Assembly (NCBI GenBank): GCA_017301995.1
Contig: JAFLEH010000023.1
Span: forward strand, 1-64,000
DNA length: 64,000 bases
Reading direction: 5' to 3'
Source of the DNA: Verrucomicrobiota bacterium
GTDB lineage: Bacteria > Verrucomicrobiota > Verrucomicrobiia > Verrucomicrobiales > Akkermansiaceae
The notes under the pieces are model-generated. The model saw only the letters and a program-made list of their open reading frames with translations. It was not told the origin of the DNA and did no database searches. A program made the position numbers and the translations under genes. How positions within the stretch are numbered: the stretch's first letter is position 1; each line of letters starts with the position of its first letter. Positions 34,730 to 46,800 of the stretch are shown here, in pieces.

Positions 34730-35746
34730 TCAGGCGAACTGCCTGAGGAAACGGGTGTCGTTTTCGATGAGGAGGCGGATGTCCTTGATGCCCCAGCGGA
34801 TCATGGCGAGGCGGTCGAGGCCCATGCCGAAGGCGAAGCCAGTGACTTTGTCGGGATCATAGGCGTTGTCCTTGCGGGAGCGGTTCACCGCATCGAACAC
34901 GGCGGGGTCCACCATGCCGCAGCCGGCGACCTCGATCCAACGCGGGGCCTGGCCTTTCACGGTGAGTTTCACGTCGATTTCGAAACTCGGCTCGGTGAAC
35001 GGGAAGAAATGCGGGCGGAACCGGACCTCGGTTTTGGTACCGAACAATTCGCGCAGGAAATACTCCAGGGTGCCCTTGAGGTCGGGCAGCGAGATGTCCG
35101 GTCCCACGGCGAGGCCTTCGAGCTGGTTGAAGGCGGATAGATGGGTGGCGTCGATCTCATCGCGGCGGTAGGCCGAACCTGGGGCGATGATGCGCACCGG
35201 CGGCGGCTGGGTTTCCATGGTGCGGATCTGCACGCTGGAAGTATGGGTGCGCAGGAGCTTTCCGGATTCGAAATAGAACGTGTCCTTTTCGTTGCGCGCC
35301 GGGTGGTCGGCCGGGGTATTGAGGGCGTCGAAACAATGGAACTCGTCCTCGATTTCCGGACCGTCGGCGAGGGCGAAGCCCATCCGGCGAAGGATGCCGA
35401 TCGCCTGGTCGCGGATCAGCGTGAGCGGATGCAGGCTGCCGACGGGGAGCGCGCGGGCCGGCAAGGTGGAGTCGATGCCGGCGAGCGCCGCGCGGTCGGC
35501 CGCCTCGCGCAGGGCGAGTTGTTTTTCGGTCAGGGCGGCGGTTATGGCGGTGCGGGCGGCGTTGAGGGATTGGCCGAAAGCCGCTTTCTCGGCGGGCGGA
35601 ACATCCTTGATGGCGGCGCCGGCCAGGGTGAGGGTGCCTTTTTTTCCGAGAACCGCCACGCGGGCGTCCTCGAGCGCGCGCTCGCAGGCGGCGGCGGCGA
35701 TTTGGGCAAGGGCTGCGGTTTGGATGGTTCCGATCGACTCGTTCAT
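34730..35746 (-). CDS. pheS: phenylalanine--tRNA ligase alpha subunit
   Basis: ATG 35746 (M-N-E-S-I-G-T-I-Q) gives 338 residues, normal for PheS. The N-terminal coiled-coil arm (1-~90) is followed by the class II catalytic core. Motif 2 region: H-T-S-S-V-Q-I-R-T-M and A-P-G-S-A-Y-R-R-D-E-I-D-A-T-H. Phe pocket and motif 3: V-A-G-C-G-M-V-D-P and F-G-M-G-L-D-R-L-A-M. It activates phenylalanine with ATP. It is the first gene of the pheS-pheT operon. The 142 bases between it and the divergent lipoprotein gene should contain its promoter; no T-box or attenuator peptide was seen. Confidence 0.97.
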   Translation of the reverse strand: MNESIGTIQTAALAQIAAAACERALEDARVAVLGKKGTLTLAGAAIKDVPPAEKAAFGQSLNAARTAITAALTEKQLALREAADRAALAGIDSTLPARALPVGSLHPLTLIRDQAIGILRRMGFALADGPEIEDEFHCFDALNTPADHPARNEKDTFYFESGKLLRTHTSSVQIRTMETQPPPVRIIAPGSAYRRDEIDATHLSAFNQLEGLAVGPDISLPDLKGTLEYFLRELFGTKTEVRFRPHFFPFTEPSFEIDVKLTVKGQAPRWIEVAGCGMVDPAVFDAVNRSRKDNAYDPDKVTGFAFGMGLDRLAMIRWGIKDIRLLIENDTRFLRQFA

Positions 35747-35888
35747 GGGGCCGCCCGACATAGCGGGAAATCCGCGCGAGGTCAAAGGGAACCGCAGCCC
35801 CCCCGGGTGATTGGCCAAATGAATGGGTTGCAGGATTATTTTTGAATACGAAACAAATCCGCCGCGTCCCAGCGGTATCCATCCAGAT

Positions 35889-36197
35889 ATGAAAACCATC
35901 CGATTGATGACGGCGACCGCTGCGGCGGCGGTATTGGCGACCTCCTGTGCGGTGCCTCCCGGCAATGAGAACGCCCAACAAGGAGCGCTCGGCGGGGCGG
36001 TGTTGGGCGGGTTGGTCGGTGGCGTGATCGGTCATCAATCCGGCCATACCGGCACGGGCGCGGCATTGGGCGCGGCCGCCGGGGCGGCGGCGGGTGGCGC
36101 CTACGGGCACTCGAAAGACCGCCAGCGCAACCAAGGATACGGCCAGGACTCCAATCAGGAATACTACGAAGACAACGGCTATCAGCCCGGATACTGA
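35889..36197 (+). CDS. glycine-zipper lipoprotein
   Basis: 102 residues from ATG 35889. Lipoprotein signal with lipobox A-T-S-C near residue 20, followed by a glycine-zipper block (about 33-71) of G-A-L-G-G-A-V-L-G-G-L-V-G-G-V-I-G and G-A-A-L-G-A-A-A-G-A-A-A-G-G-A. The tail is hydrophilic and Q/N/Y-rich. This is the YMGG/OsmB-like class of small envelope lipoproteins linked to outer-membrane stability or stress. It is 40 bases upstream of the next gene on the same strand. Confidence 0.8.
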   Translation: MKTIRLMTATAAAAVLATSCAVPPGNENAQQGALGGAVLGGLVGGVIGHQSGHTGTGAALGAAAGAAAGGAYGHSKDRQRNQGYGQDSNQEYYEDNGYQPGY

Positions 36198-36237
36198 CAT
36201 TGGGCCCCATCACCCGCTCCAACCGAAATACCCAACC

Positions 36238-37050
36238 ATGAAACCCCTGATCCGCGCGATTTTCATCGCCGCGCTTGCCGTCGGCCCGCTCAACGCCCAG
36301 GTTTATACGCCCAAGAACGACGGCGGGGCCGAGGAAAACCAGGAGGAAGAGGATACGCCTCCGCCGACGGTTTCGGTCTGTTGCGAAACGTTTTCGCTCG
36401 ATCTAACGACCGCGGCCGCCCTGCAGCGCGAGGGCTTGGGCGATTCCGCGCTTTACGCCCGGCTGGTGGCGATGGTCGGCAAGAAGGACGCGCGGCAGGA
36501 GTCGCTTACCGTGATCCGCACCATTTTTGGCAACAAAGTCAAAAGCGATAGCGTGGCGGAGGTAACCCATGCCATCGAGTTCGAACCCCCGGAGCTTCCC
36601 AACACGGTCGGAGTGAGCATCGTGCCGCCCAAAAGCGGTCCCGACGACAAATCCCCACCCGCGGTTCCGGATGCGAAAAAACTCGAAAACGCGCCCACCC
36701 TGACCGATCTTCCCGCCCTACAAACCCCGGCGATGCCATCCGCCTGGAAGACCCGCGACACGGGAATCACGCTGGAAGCCGAGGCGACGGAAGCGGTTGG
36801 CGACGCGATCAGCCTCAACCTCATGATCCAGCGGGTGGCGAAGACCGGTGATTCCGAGATTGGCCAAGGACTCTCAAAATGCACCGTTCCGGATTTTGAA
36901 AAACAATCCCTCGGCTGCACGCTGGTGGTCCGGCCCAACCAAGCCGCCCTCGCCGGCACCTTCAACCGTCCCCCCGTTTCCAAAGCCGACCCGGACTCGG
37001 CCAACCGCGTGTGGTTCGCCTTCGTAACCGCGAATCCGGTGAAACCGTGA
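36238..37050 (+). CDS. exported protein of unknown function
   Basis: 270 residues. The signal peptide (M-K-P-L-I-R-A-I-F-I-A-A-L-A-V) cleaves near L-N-A-Q. An acidic linker (E-E-N-Q-E-E-E-D-T-P-P-P-T) precedes a region with C-C-E-T-F-S-L-D-L-T-T-A-A-A-L-Q-R-E and a proline-rich middle. The end half (I-T-L-E-A-E-A-T, W-F-A-F-V-T-A-N) looks like a beta domain of the secretin/pilus-accessory type, but I cannot assign it. Following the glycine-zipper lipoprotein by 40 bases, it could belong to the same envelope unit. Confidence 0.6.
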   Translation: MKPLIRAIFIAALAVGPLNAQVYTPKNDGGAEENQEEEDTPPPTVSVCCETFSLDLTTAAALQREGLGDSALYARLVAMVGKKDARQESLTVIRTIFGNKVKSDSVAEVTHAIEFEPPELPNTVGVSIVPPKSGPDDKSPPAVPDAKKLENAPTLTDLPALQTPAMPSAWKTRDTGITLEAEATEAVGDAISLNLMIQRVAKTGDSEIGQGLSKCTVPDFEKQSLGCTLVVRPNQAALAGTFNRPPVSKADPDSANRVWFAFVTANPVKP

Positions 37051-37251
37051 CGCCTTGCCTCCTGTAGAGGGGGCGGCTGGCTTGTAATTCGCCGCGTTGA
37101 GGCCCACAAACGGCCGCTCCAGGCCATTTGAGGCATCGGAACGGGATTGACGTGGATTCCGCGACCGTGGTTCGGGAATTCGCAAATGGGGCAACATTTT
37201 CCGAACCCTCGTGCCCGAGGCGACATCTGGATGACTGACCCGCCAAGCCTC

Positions 37252-40200
37252 ATGAGTCCACGAATTCCCGCCTTTTTCGCTTCCGGAGCGTTGCTGACCG
37301 GTTCCGCCGCCATCGGCCAGACCGTCCATGTCTCGCGCTTCTGGCACAACCACCAGCCGACGTATTGGCCGGAGTGGAACGCCTCCGATCCCGACGGGCA
37401 GAACAGCCGCGTCCAATACGCCGCGGACTCGATCCGGTTGAAATCCGGGCAAAATTACGGAGGTCTCAGCCCGAACTACCACCCGCAGAACAACCTGGAG
37501 GAGATCTTCGGCACCCAGGACCGGGTGAATTCCTATCAAAGCGGGCCGCGCAACTCGCTCGCCGGCCTGGCAAGCGAAGCGGGCTTCGCCGTTAGCTACT
37601 CGGGGTCGCTGATCGATGGCGTCCGCCAGCTTGGCGCGAAGGGCATGCTCGGCTACGGAAACGGCTGGGCCAACGGCTACCGCGAGGCGCGCGGTTGGTA
37701 CACGCCGTCCGGCTCAAGGCGGATGGATCTGGTCGGATTCACCTATCATCACTCGCTCGCGCCGCTGCTGCCGAAGTCGGTGTTCCGCAAGGAGGTCCAG
37801 ATTTTCAAGCAGGCGTATTGGAAGGCATGGAACGGAAACGGGGATCTATCCGACCACTCGAAGGGCTTCTTCCCCACCGAAATGGCGTTCTCCCGGCACA
37901 TCGTGGATGTGCTGGCGGACGAAGGCTACCAATGGGTCATCGTGCCAAGCCACCACATCAGCCGGACTTGCCCCACCTACAACACCAAGGCAAATCCGGA
38001 AGGCACCTATCAGATTTATTCCAGTCCGCCAAACCGCGCCGACCAGATCGGACCCTCGCCGGAGTCCGGATGGTGGCACAGCGAGCCAAACCCCGGCAAC
38101 GCGGCGTGGAATGTCTCACCCTACGCCTATCAGCTCCACAAGGTGAAATACGTGAACCCGGAAACCGGCGCGGAGAAAACCATGATCGCCGTGCCGTCGG
38201 ATGACGTGCTGAGCTATCGGTTCGGCTATGCGGCGGAGGGAATCGGCAAAATCCAACAATTCATCGCGCCCCACGCGACCGATCCGTCGCATCCGGTGAT
38301 CGTGATGCCCGCCACCGACGGCGACAACGCCTGGGGCGGAGGGTCGAGTTCGTGGTTCGAGGCGACACCGCAGTTTTTCAACGATGCCAACAACGCGGGC
38401 TACCGCCGCAACACGCCGCAGGATTTCGTCAATGCCTACGGTGCCGCCGCCGAGCCGGCCCACATCGAGGACGGCGCATGGATATTCCCGGAAATGTGCT
38501 ATGGCTCGCCGTATTTCCTCAAGTGGATCGAGCCGCCGGTGGCCAACACCGTGATCGGCGCGACCAACCGCTATCCGGGCACCAACATCGATCTGGAAAC
38601 ACCGGGATTCGCGCTGAAATTCTACAGCTACGCGCCGCTGATGGCCGGGGCGAATTGGTGCGAGACCGCGGAACAAATCCTCCGCGACGAAGGCGGAAGC
38701 GTGGCGGCATGGAAAATCCAGGCACCCTACGATTGGAACGGAGCGTGGACCTCGCCCAACGACGTGGAGTTGGCATGGCACATCTATCTGCATGGACTCG
38801 ATTCCGGATTCAATTACTATGGCGGCCTTGGCAACGACGACGAGGTGAAACCCGGACTTGCCACCCGACGCGCCGTGGAAAAACTCCAACCGTGGATGAC
38901 CACCGCGCGCCGCGCGAACGACCGCACGCCGCCCACCGTGCTCAAGCCCCAGAGGTTTCCCCACAATCCGGGCGGCTACACGTTCGGATGGTTCAACCGC
39001 GTGCCGGGAGTGGACGAGCGGTTCCTCAAGAAAATGCCCTCGGATTTCTATCTGTGGACCCACGCCTATGATCTATCGGGAATTCCCAACAACGGCGTGA
39101 CCGCCAAGGTCCGCATCGACGCGGACGGCGTCAACCCGCTCGCCTCCAACCAGAATGAAACCTACGCCGGCGGAACGGAGGTCGGCTCCTGGATCTCCAT
39201 CCCAATGACCAAACGCGAGCTGCCGAAAACCCGCGAGGCGCTCAACGCCGCCGCGTCCAACTCGCAGATCGACTACTTTCTCCCCACCAACGAGGTCGCC
39301 GACTACTATTTCGCGAAGATCAGCAATGCCAATGTGCCGTCGTTCCGCGGCAAATTGTTGGATTACCACATCGAGGCGGTGGATTCGCTCGGCAACGTCC
39401 ACAAATCGGAGATCCAGCACGTCTATGTGGCGGACGACAACGGCGGCGGCACCGTCGAGCCCACGCCGGTGGTTTCCATCAATCCGGCCACGCCCACCGA
39501 CGCGCAGGCGGTCACCATCACCTACGATCCTTCCGGCAGAAACCTCGCCGGGGCTTCGCGGGTCTATCTGCACGTCGGCCGCAACGGCTGGCAAAACCGT
39601 GTCACACCGCGCCCGGCGATGACGCTCGTGAACGGCAAGTGGCAATACACCCTCGCCGCATGGCCGGGCGCCACCACGCTCGACGTCGTATTCACCAACA
39701 ATCCCGAGGGAGGATCCAACTCCACCTGGGACAACAACGGAGGCCAGGACTGGCATTTCACCGTGACTCCGGCGGGAACCCTCGATCCGCCGGACGCTCC
39801 CACCGGATTGGCCGCCACCGCTACAAGCCCGACCGCCGTGCTCGTTTCGTGGCAGGCCGCGTCCGGAGCGACCGATTACCTGATCTATCGGAATGGCGAG
39901 GAAATCGGTTCGGCAGCCGGCCTGAGTTGGTCGGATGGCGGATTGGTGCCTTCCACCACTTACTCCTATGCGGTGGCCGCCCGCAACAGCGCCGGAACCA
40001 CGGTTTCCACATCCACGGTTCAGGCCACCACGCCCTCCGCGCCGCCCGTGGTGCCGGAACCGGTGCCGTTTGTGATGGACGGAGCGGCGGACTCCGCCGC
40101 CTACCGAATCTCCAATCCTGGCATGACCATTCACGCCGCGATCCGTGGAGATTTGTTATATGTTTCCACCTGGGCGCCGGGCGGCTTCGGCAATGACCAT

Positions 40201-40845
40201 TTCATCATGGTCGGTTCGTCCGCCACCGCCACCGCGGCAACACCCGCGCCATGGGCCAAGGCAGGATTCGTCGCGCTGCCGACGGGCTCCCCCTATCTGG
40301 CGGGCGAAAGTTCCAACACCTATGCCGGATGGTTCAACACCAATGGCGCCACCACCCAACTCGCACGAGCCGCCGGCCAGCAGTTGGAGGGCGTCATCAA
40401 TCTGAAGGAAGCGTTCGGATCGCTACCGTCCACACTCTATCTGGCGTCGCTCGCCTATCAGACCGCAGACGCCGGACTGCTCGGCTCACAGGCTCCCGCG
40501 ATGGTTTCCGACAATGGCAACGTGGATCCCGACGAATTGCTGGCGATCCCGCTGGAAGCGCTGCGCGACGAGGACGCCAACGGCGTTTTCGACCGGCTTG
40601 AACCCAACCATGGCTTCGTGTTGACCCAATCCGGCCGCACCGGCGACCAGTTCAACCTAACATGGAACTGTTTCCCCGGCCGGTCCTACAAGATCCAATC
40701 CAGCGACACGCTGGCCGGTGGTTCGTGGACCGATGTTCCGGGCGCCACGGTCACCGCCGGCGCAACCGACCTCTCCGCCAGTATTGGTGTTCCGATCAAT
40801 CCCGCCGACCCCCGCCGTTTCTATCGGGTGTTTCTTATTCCCTAA
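37252..40845 (+). CDS. large secreted GH57-type alpha-glucan enzyme with CBM25-like and FN3 domains
   Basis: ATG 37252 begins a signal peptide (M-S-P-R-I-P-A-F-F-A-S-G; cleavage near A-I-G-Q) and gives 1197 residues; ATG 37231 is an alternative. W-H-N-H-Q-P-T-Y-W-P-E just after cleavage is the GH57 first motif H-N-H-Q-P. G-F-F-P-T-E-M-A-F-S and P-A-T-D-G-D-N-A-W-G-G-G fit later GH57 motifs carrying catalytic acids. Accessory domains: CBM25-like (~738-841, Y-L-H-V-G-R-N-G-W and W-D-N-N-G-G-Q-D-W-H-F), fibronectin III (~845-927), a module shared with the next gene (~938-1103), and a C-terminal domain ending R-R-F-Y-R-V-F. It probably degrades starch or glycogen outside the cell. The next gene starts 12 bases later. 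Confidence 0.82.
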   Translation: MSPRIPAFFASGALLTGSAAIGQTVHVSRFWHNHQPTYWPEWNASDPDGQNSRVQYAADSIRLKSGQNYGGLSPNYHPQNNLEEIFGTQDRVNSYQSGPRNSLAGLASEAGFAVSYSGSLIDGVRQLGAKGMLGYGNGWANGYREARGWYTPSGSRRMDLVGFTYHHSLAPLLPKSVFRKEVQIFKQAYWKAWNGNGDLSDHSKGFFPTEMAFSRHIVDVLADEGYQWVIVPSHHISRTCPTYNTKANPEGTYQIYSSPPNRADQIGPSPESGWWHSEPNPGNAAWNVSPYAYQLHKVKYVNPETGAEKTMIAVPSDDVLSYRFGYAAEGIGKIQQFIAPHATDPSHPVIVMPATDGDNAWGGGSSSWFEATPQFFNDANNAGYRRNTPQDFVNAYGAAAEPAHIEDGAWIFPEMCYGSPYFLKWIEPPVANTVIGATNRYPGTNIDLETPGFALKFYSYAPLMAGANWCETAEQILRDEGGSVAAWKIQAPYDWNGAWTSPNDVELAWHIYLHGLDSGFNYYGGLGNDDEVKPGLATRRAVEKLQPWMTTARRANDRTPPTVLKPQRFPHNPGGYTFGWFNRVPGVDERFLKKMPSDFYLWTHAYDLSGIPNNGVTAKVRIDADGVNPLASNQNETYAGGTEVGSWISIPMTKRELPKTREALNAAASNSQIDYFLPTNEVADYYFAKISNANVPSFRGKLLDYHIEAVDSLGNVHKSEIQHVYVADDNGGGTVEPTPVVSINPATPTDAQAVTITYDPSGRNLAGASRVYLHVGRNGWQNRVTPRPAMTLVNGKWQYTLAAWPGATTLDVVFTNNPEGGSNSTWDNNGGQDWHFTVTPAGTLDPPDAPTGLAATATSPTAVLVSWQAASGATDYLIYRNGEEIGSAAGLSWSDGGLVPSTTYSYAVAARNSAGTTVSTSTVQATTPSAPPVVPEPVPFVMDGAADSAAYRISNPGMTIHAAIRGDLLYVSTWAPGGFGNDHFIMVGSSATATAATPAPWAKAGFVALPTGSPYLAGESSNTYAGWFNTNGATTQLARAAGQQLEGVINLKEAFGSLPSTLYLASLAYQTADAGLLGSQAPAMVSDNGNVDPDELLAIPLEALRDEDANGVFDRLEPNHGFVLTQSGRTGDQFNLTWNCFPGRSYKIQSSDTLAGGSWTDVPGATVTAGATDLSASIGVPINPADPRRFYRVFLIP

Positions 40846-40857
40846 CCCACCACTCCC

Positions 40858-43800
40858 ATGCGTCCGCTGCTGTTGCTCGCGCTCCTTCCGTCCCTCGCCC
40901 GCGCCGAGGTGATCCTCCAGTATTTCGAGGCCGATTGGAACGAAATCTACCTGCGCACGCCCGAGATTTCCGAAATCGGCTACGACGCGCTGTGGATCCC
41001 ATCGCCGTGCAAATCGCCGATGGCGGGCACCATCAAATGGGCCAATGTCGGCTACTCGCTCTATGATCGATTCGACCTCGGCGACATCCCGCAGCGCGGC
41101 ACGGTGGCCACCCGCTACGGCAACCGCGGCCAACTCCGCAACATGGTGGACCACCTGCATTTCGGCGATGTGAAGGTCTATCCGGACATCGTGTTCAACC
41201 ACAACGGCAACGGGCCGAACTTCCTCGAATATCCGGGCATGAAACCGAACGACTTCCATGTTTGGGCGGACGGCTCGCAACCCGGCGGATGGAAACGCGC
41301 GCCGCGGATGTCCGGCTACGACGATATCGGCGGCGGCTACGGCGCCACTTTCAAGGAGGAACTCGTCTCTCTGATCGACATCGTCACCGAGCCGGACGGC
41401 CGCTTCACCAACAACTCGCCCTACGCGCCCGAGCCCTCGCCCTTCGTGCGGCATCCGGGCCAGTATGACAAATACCCGTTCCACAATCCCGGCGACACCC
41501 TGCCTAACGAAAATGTCCGCCAGATGCTCAGCCGATGGGCGCACTGGCTGGGCAACGCGATGGATTACGACGGTTTCCGCCTCGACGCGGGAAAACATGT
41601 GGTGCGCGAGTTCTACGGCGGCCCTGGCCAAACGGGAACCTTCCTGCACGAGGCGCAGTGGAATTTCGACCAGCGCCGCGGCAATGCCTACGATGGCAAT
41701 GTGCCGGACCTCTATAAGAACGAAACCCGCCGCAAGGACATGCTGATGTTCAACGAGATCTTCGCGGGCGGATCGGCGAACTTCGATTACTGGCGGCAGG
41801 GCAATGTGAAAATGCGCTATCTCGATTTTCCCGCCAAGCAGCAGATCGTCGGCAGCGCGTTCAGCGGCGGCAATCTAACGGCATTGGCGTCGCTTGGCGT
41901 GGGCCTCGATCCCACCGAGGGCGTGTCGTTCGTCCATAGCCACGACCAGCCGGGACCGAACAAAATGGACCTCGCCTACGCGTGGTTGCTCACCAAGGCC
42001 GGCGTGCCGATCGTCTATTTCTCCGGCAACAACATTTCATGGGACGACAAGAACGCCGGACGCACCTGGGTGCTGCCCGGCACCGGCAATGCGCTGGGCG
42101 ATTATAACAATGTGGTGCCGAATCTCGTTTATATCCACAACCAGTTCGCCCGCGGCCGCGAGTGGAACCGCTGGTCGGACAACGATTTCCACGCACACGA
42201 ACGCTATGTGGACGGCAATGGCAACGCTTCGCCCGACAGCGGCGAGGGCGTTTTGTTAGTCGCGCTCAATGATGGCGGCTACGACCAGACCAAGACCTTG
42301 CAAACGGCGTTTCCGTCCGGCACGGTGCTGAAGGACTACACCGGAAACCAAGCGGCCAACGCCACCGTCAACGGCTCCGGCCAGGTCACCATCACCGTGC
42401 CCGCGCGAAGCGGCCAGGGATTCGTTTGTTATGCGCCATTGGTGGCCGAAGGCCCGGCCAGCGGTGCCGCGCTGCGTTTTACCCAGAGCGGAAACGCCGT
42501 GGGCACCATGGCGTGGCAAGTGCCCGGCGGACGCGATGCGGCGGCCAAAAACCGCAGCATCCCGCGCATCACCGGAAACTCGGTGGACATCGAGGTCCAC
42601 TACACCGATCCCGCGGGCGGCACGGTCAACAACACGCTCGTCAAGTGGGGCCAGGGACGCAACCTGAACGCATCCGCCGCGGATTTCACCGGTTCCGATA
42701 TGGTCAGCGGTGGCTTCGAACAGGCGACCTACGGCGGCGGCATCTGGAAACTCACCGCCGATCTAACCGGGGTGCCCGAAGGGCTGCATACGGTGAAGGC
42801 GCGGTTGTTCAACACCCGCGCCGCCGGCCTGCCCGCGCTCTATCAGACATTCGCCGCCACGGTCTATGTGGACCGCACCGGGCCGGATCTAACCATCGAG
42901 TCGCCCGCCGCCTCCGCGACAGTCGCGGGTGAGGCGCTCGCCGTGATCCGCAATGGCGACCGCACCGCGGCGCGGGTGGAGTGCCGCGTGGATGCGGGCA
43001 CATGGGCCGATGCCACGCAGACGCAGCAAGGCGTTTGGCAGGCGAGTCTATCCGGCTTGTCCGCGGGATCGCACACGCTTGAGGTCCGCTCGACCGAACG
43101 CGACCAAGGCGCCACGCCGGCCACGATCAACACCTCCACCGAGACCCGCACCTTCACGGTCACCCAGCCGACGCTGGCGTTTTACATCAATCACGCCGAA
43201 GGTGCGGAAATCCGTGTGCCGTTTTTCACCACCAACCTAACCGTCCCGGCGGGAACCACCGCCGGCCAGATCAAGCTGCGCTGGGACGGCTACGAACTCG
43301 CGGGCGTGGCGGTCAACGGCACCACCGGCACGCATGTGTTCGACGGCAGATATGTTTCCGGCGGCGTGATCCAACGGCTGTCGGGCGCGTTTGTCAATGG
43401 CACGCACTTTTTCGAAGCGGAGCTGACATCCGGTGGGGAAACCATGCGCCTTACCCGGCGGGTGGTGTTCAATCTCTACGGGCAGAATCTAACCGACTCA
43501 GACGGCGACGGCCTGCCCGATGATGTGGAGCTTCCCGGTTTCACTTCCGGCGCCTACGCCACCCAGAAATTTCCCGGAGACAACAGCGAGGACACCATCC
43601 CCAACTTCGGCGAAACCTGGACCCGCACCAATCCGCTCAATGAAAACACCGACTACGGCGGCAGTTGGGACGGCGACGAGGACTGGGACAACGACGGCGC
43701 CTCGAACCTGCAGGAAGTCCTGCGCGGCTACACCGATTTCGGCGACGCTTTCCACTACAATATCTACAACGGCGCCTCGGTGCCTCCCGCCAACCAGGCG

Positions 43801-46800
43801 TCTTCCGCGACTTGGACACTGGCGTCCTCCGGTGGCGGCGCGCAGCAAATGGCGGCTTCCTATCGGCCTAACAACGGAACGCTGGCCTCGGCCACCCAAA
43901 TCGAATTGAAACTCGTGGTCAATGGCGGCACCCCGCAGTATTTCGCGATGACGAATGCCGGCGATGGCCTTTGGACCTACACCGCCACCCTGCCCGCGGG
44001 CAGCACCAGCGCCACGCTGACCTTCCAAACGCCGGGTGGCGGCACCACAGACACCAACACCGCTTGGAACAATGTGGATGTCACGCTGCAAACCGAGGCG
44101 TTTGTCATGAACGGCCTGCTGGATAGCCCCCACTATCTGGTCGCCGACAACGGCATGCGGATCTGGGCGGCGGTGAAAGGCAACAAACTGTACTTCGCGA
44201 CCTGGTCGTCGCAGGCCGGCACCAACGACCATTTCCTGCTTCTAACCAAGAACTTCGGCAATCCCGAGACCCATCCGTGGGCCAAGACCGGGCAGTCGAA
44301 TTTCTGGTTCGGCGGTTGGCCGTGGCTGGCGGCCGAGGGCGATCCCGGCGCGTCTCCCTACTCGGCGCTCAATCACGGCGGCGCGTCCGGACGCAAGGCG
44401 ATGGGATCCGGCGGCAATGTGCTGGAAGGCGAAGTGGATCTCGTGGAGGTCTTCGGCAGCGTGCCCAAGGTGGTCTATCTGGCGGCACTCGCCTATGGCG
44501 ACAATGATGGCGCTGGCATCGCCTCGCAATGCCCGGTGGCATGGTCGGCCGATAACAACCTGACCTCGCCCGAATTCCTCGCGGTGCGGGTGGACTCGAT
44601 CCGCGATGAAAACTCCGACGGGTATCACGATGCGGGCGCGCCGGAGATGAAATCGGAGGTGGATGGCGCCGCCGCCGATGCCAACTACGGCTTGCGGCGG
44701 TTCTTCATCGACGAGGCGGCGGGTGGCACGGCTTCTCTAACACTCCGGTTCGCTCCTAACGGCAACCCCACGCTGCCCGTCACGAATGTCGAAGTGGTCA
44801 CCAACCTCAATCGCCGCGAGCAGGCCGCCATCCAGGAAAACCGGGACACCGCCACCGCCACATCCGCCACCTACTACCGGGCCTATCCGATGAGTGAAAG
44901 CGGCGGGGTTTGGTCGGCCACGCTGCCCGTGAACCAATGCGGCGCCTACCGCGCCACCGTCCGCTATTTCATCGGCGGTCAAGGTCCGTTCTATTTCACC
45001 GACGGCGGCCAGCGCCGCGATCTGGCGGTCGTGGTTTCACCGAAGAGCGCGCTGGATCTCAATATGTATGAGGTCAATCCGGCGATCGTCGAGGCCACCT
45101 CCGACACCAAATCCGGCCGTTCCACCTTCCGCGACCTGTGGATGGCCAACACCGACCGCCCGGACATCGTCAATATCGATCATTTCACCCATCTTGGCGT
45201 AAACATGCTGTGGCTTCAGCCGATCCACCCGATCGGCGTGGAAGCGCGCGGCACCGATCCGGCCACATCCGCACCTTACGATCCGGGCTCGCCCTATGCG
45301 GTGCGCGATTATTGGAAAGTGGCGGGATCGTTGGGCGCGGACGATACCGAATCCGGTGCTCTAACCGAGTTCCAGACGGCGGTGTCTCAGTTTGATAACG
45401 CGGGCGTGGGCATCATGATGGACGGCACTTTCAATCACTCCGCGCCGGATGCGGTGCTGGGCCAGGGCGCCGCCGACTTGTTCTCGTGGGCGACCAATCC
45501 CACCTCGGAAATCCGTAACACGAAACCCGGATGGTTTTCCAAAACCGACAACTATCTGCTACCGGCGGCAAGCGCGGCGGAGATCGCGGTGGCTCCGGAC
45601 CGTTCGGACTTCGGCAAGTGGGACGATGTGCGCGATCTCTATTTCGGGAACTACGACGCGCTGGTGAAATATCCGTCCGCTTCCCATCGCGAGGAGTTTT
45701 TGCTGGAGCGCGATTCGGTGGAGCCTCTATCCGCCACCACCCGTGAGCTGTGGGAGTATTTCGCCTACTATCCAATCTACTGGCTGGCCAAGACCGGCCA
45801 TCCGGCGGGCACGCCCGCGTCCCAGGCCTACAAGGGGATCGACGGTCTACGCTGCGACTTCGCGCAGGGCCTGCCGTCGGAGTTCTGGGAATACTGCATC
45901 AACAAGACACGCAGCGTGAAATGGAACTTCGTTTTCATGGCCGAATCGCTCGACGGATACCGCGAGGTGGACGGCTCGAAGCGCCACGGCGTGGGCTATC
46001 GCTCCGCGCGGCACTTCGATGTGCTCAATGAGAATATCGTCTTTCACTGGCGCGACACGCACTTCGGCTATCCCGCGAATGGGGAAGGCAGCGGCAGTGC
46101 CGGCAACCGGGCAACCTCGGCGACTTTCAACGCCTACAACCAGCGTCGGCAGGCCTACGAAGGCGTGGTGCTGCTGAATAATCTAACCTCCCACGACGAG
46201 GTATTTCCATCCAACGACCCCTACGAGCTGATCCAGGCTTACGCCCAGTTGGGCGCGCTCGATGGCATCCCGATGCTGCTGTATGGCCAGGAAGCCGGCG
46301 CGCAGAACGACTTCACCGCCTACGGGTTTTCCGGAATCGCCAACAGCAACCGCAACTGGACCCGCTACGAGACGAACTTCGGAAAATCGATTCCCAACTT
46401 CAAGCGGTGGAATTCGATGACCAAGGTCTGGCAGAACCGCGATTGGGCGGCGCAGGATCTCTACGGCCGGATCAACCGCGCCCGGCTGGCAAACCCGGCC
46501 CTGCGCGGAAAAGGCGAGTATTTCCTCTATCGGACCGGCGGACTCGGCATTGACCCGGGCATCTTCGCGGTCGCGAAGTTCGAAGCCGCGGGCACTCCGG
46601 TGGCCTCGCAGAATGTCGTGCTGTGTTTTGCCAACACCAACTACGCGGCGTCCGCCACCCGCACCGCGACCTTCGATCTGTCCGCCACCGTGCCCGGCGG
46701 CGCGAATTGGTTCGGCATTGAACCGGGAAAATCCTATAACCTAACCAACGAACTGGCCGCCAATCCGGACGCTCCCGTATGGACCACCGACCGCACCGGC

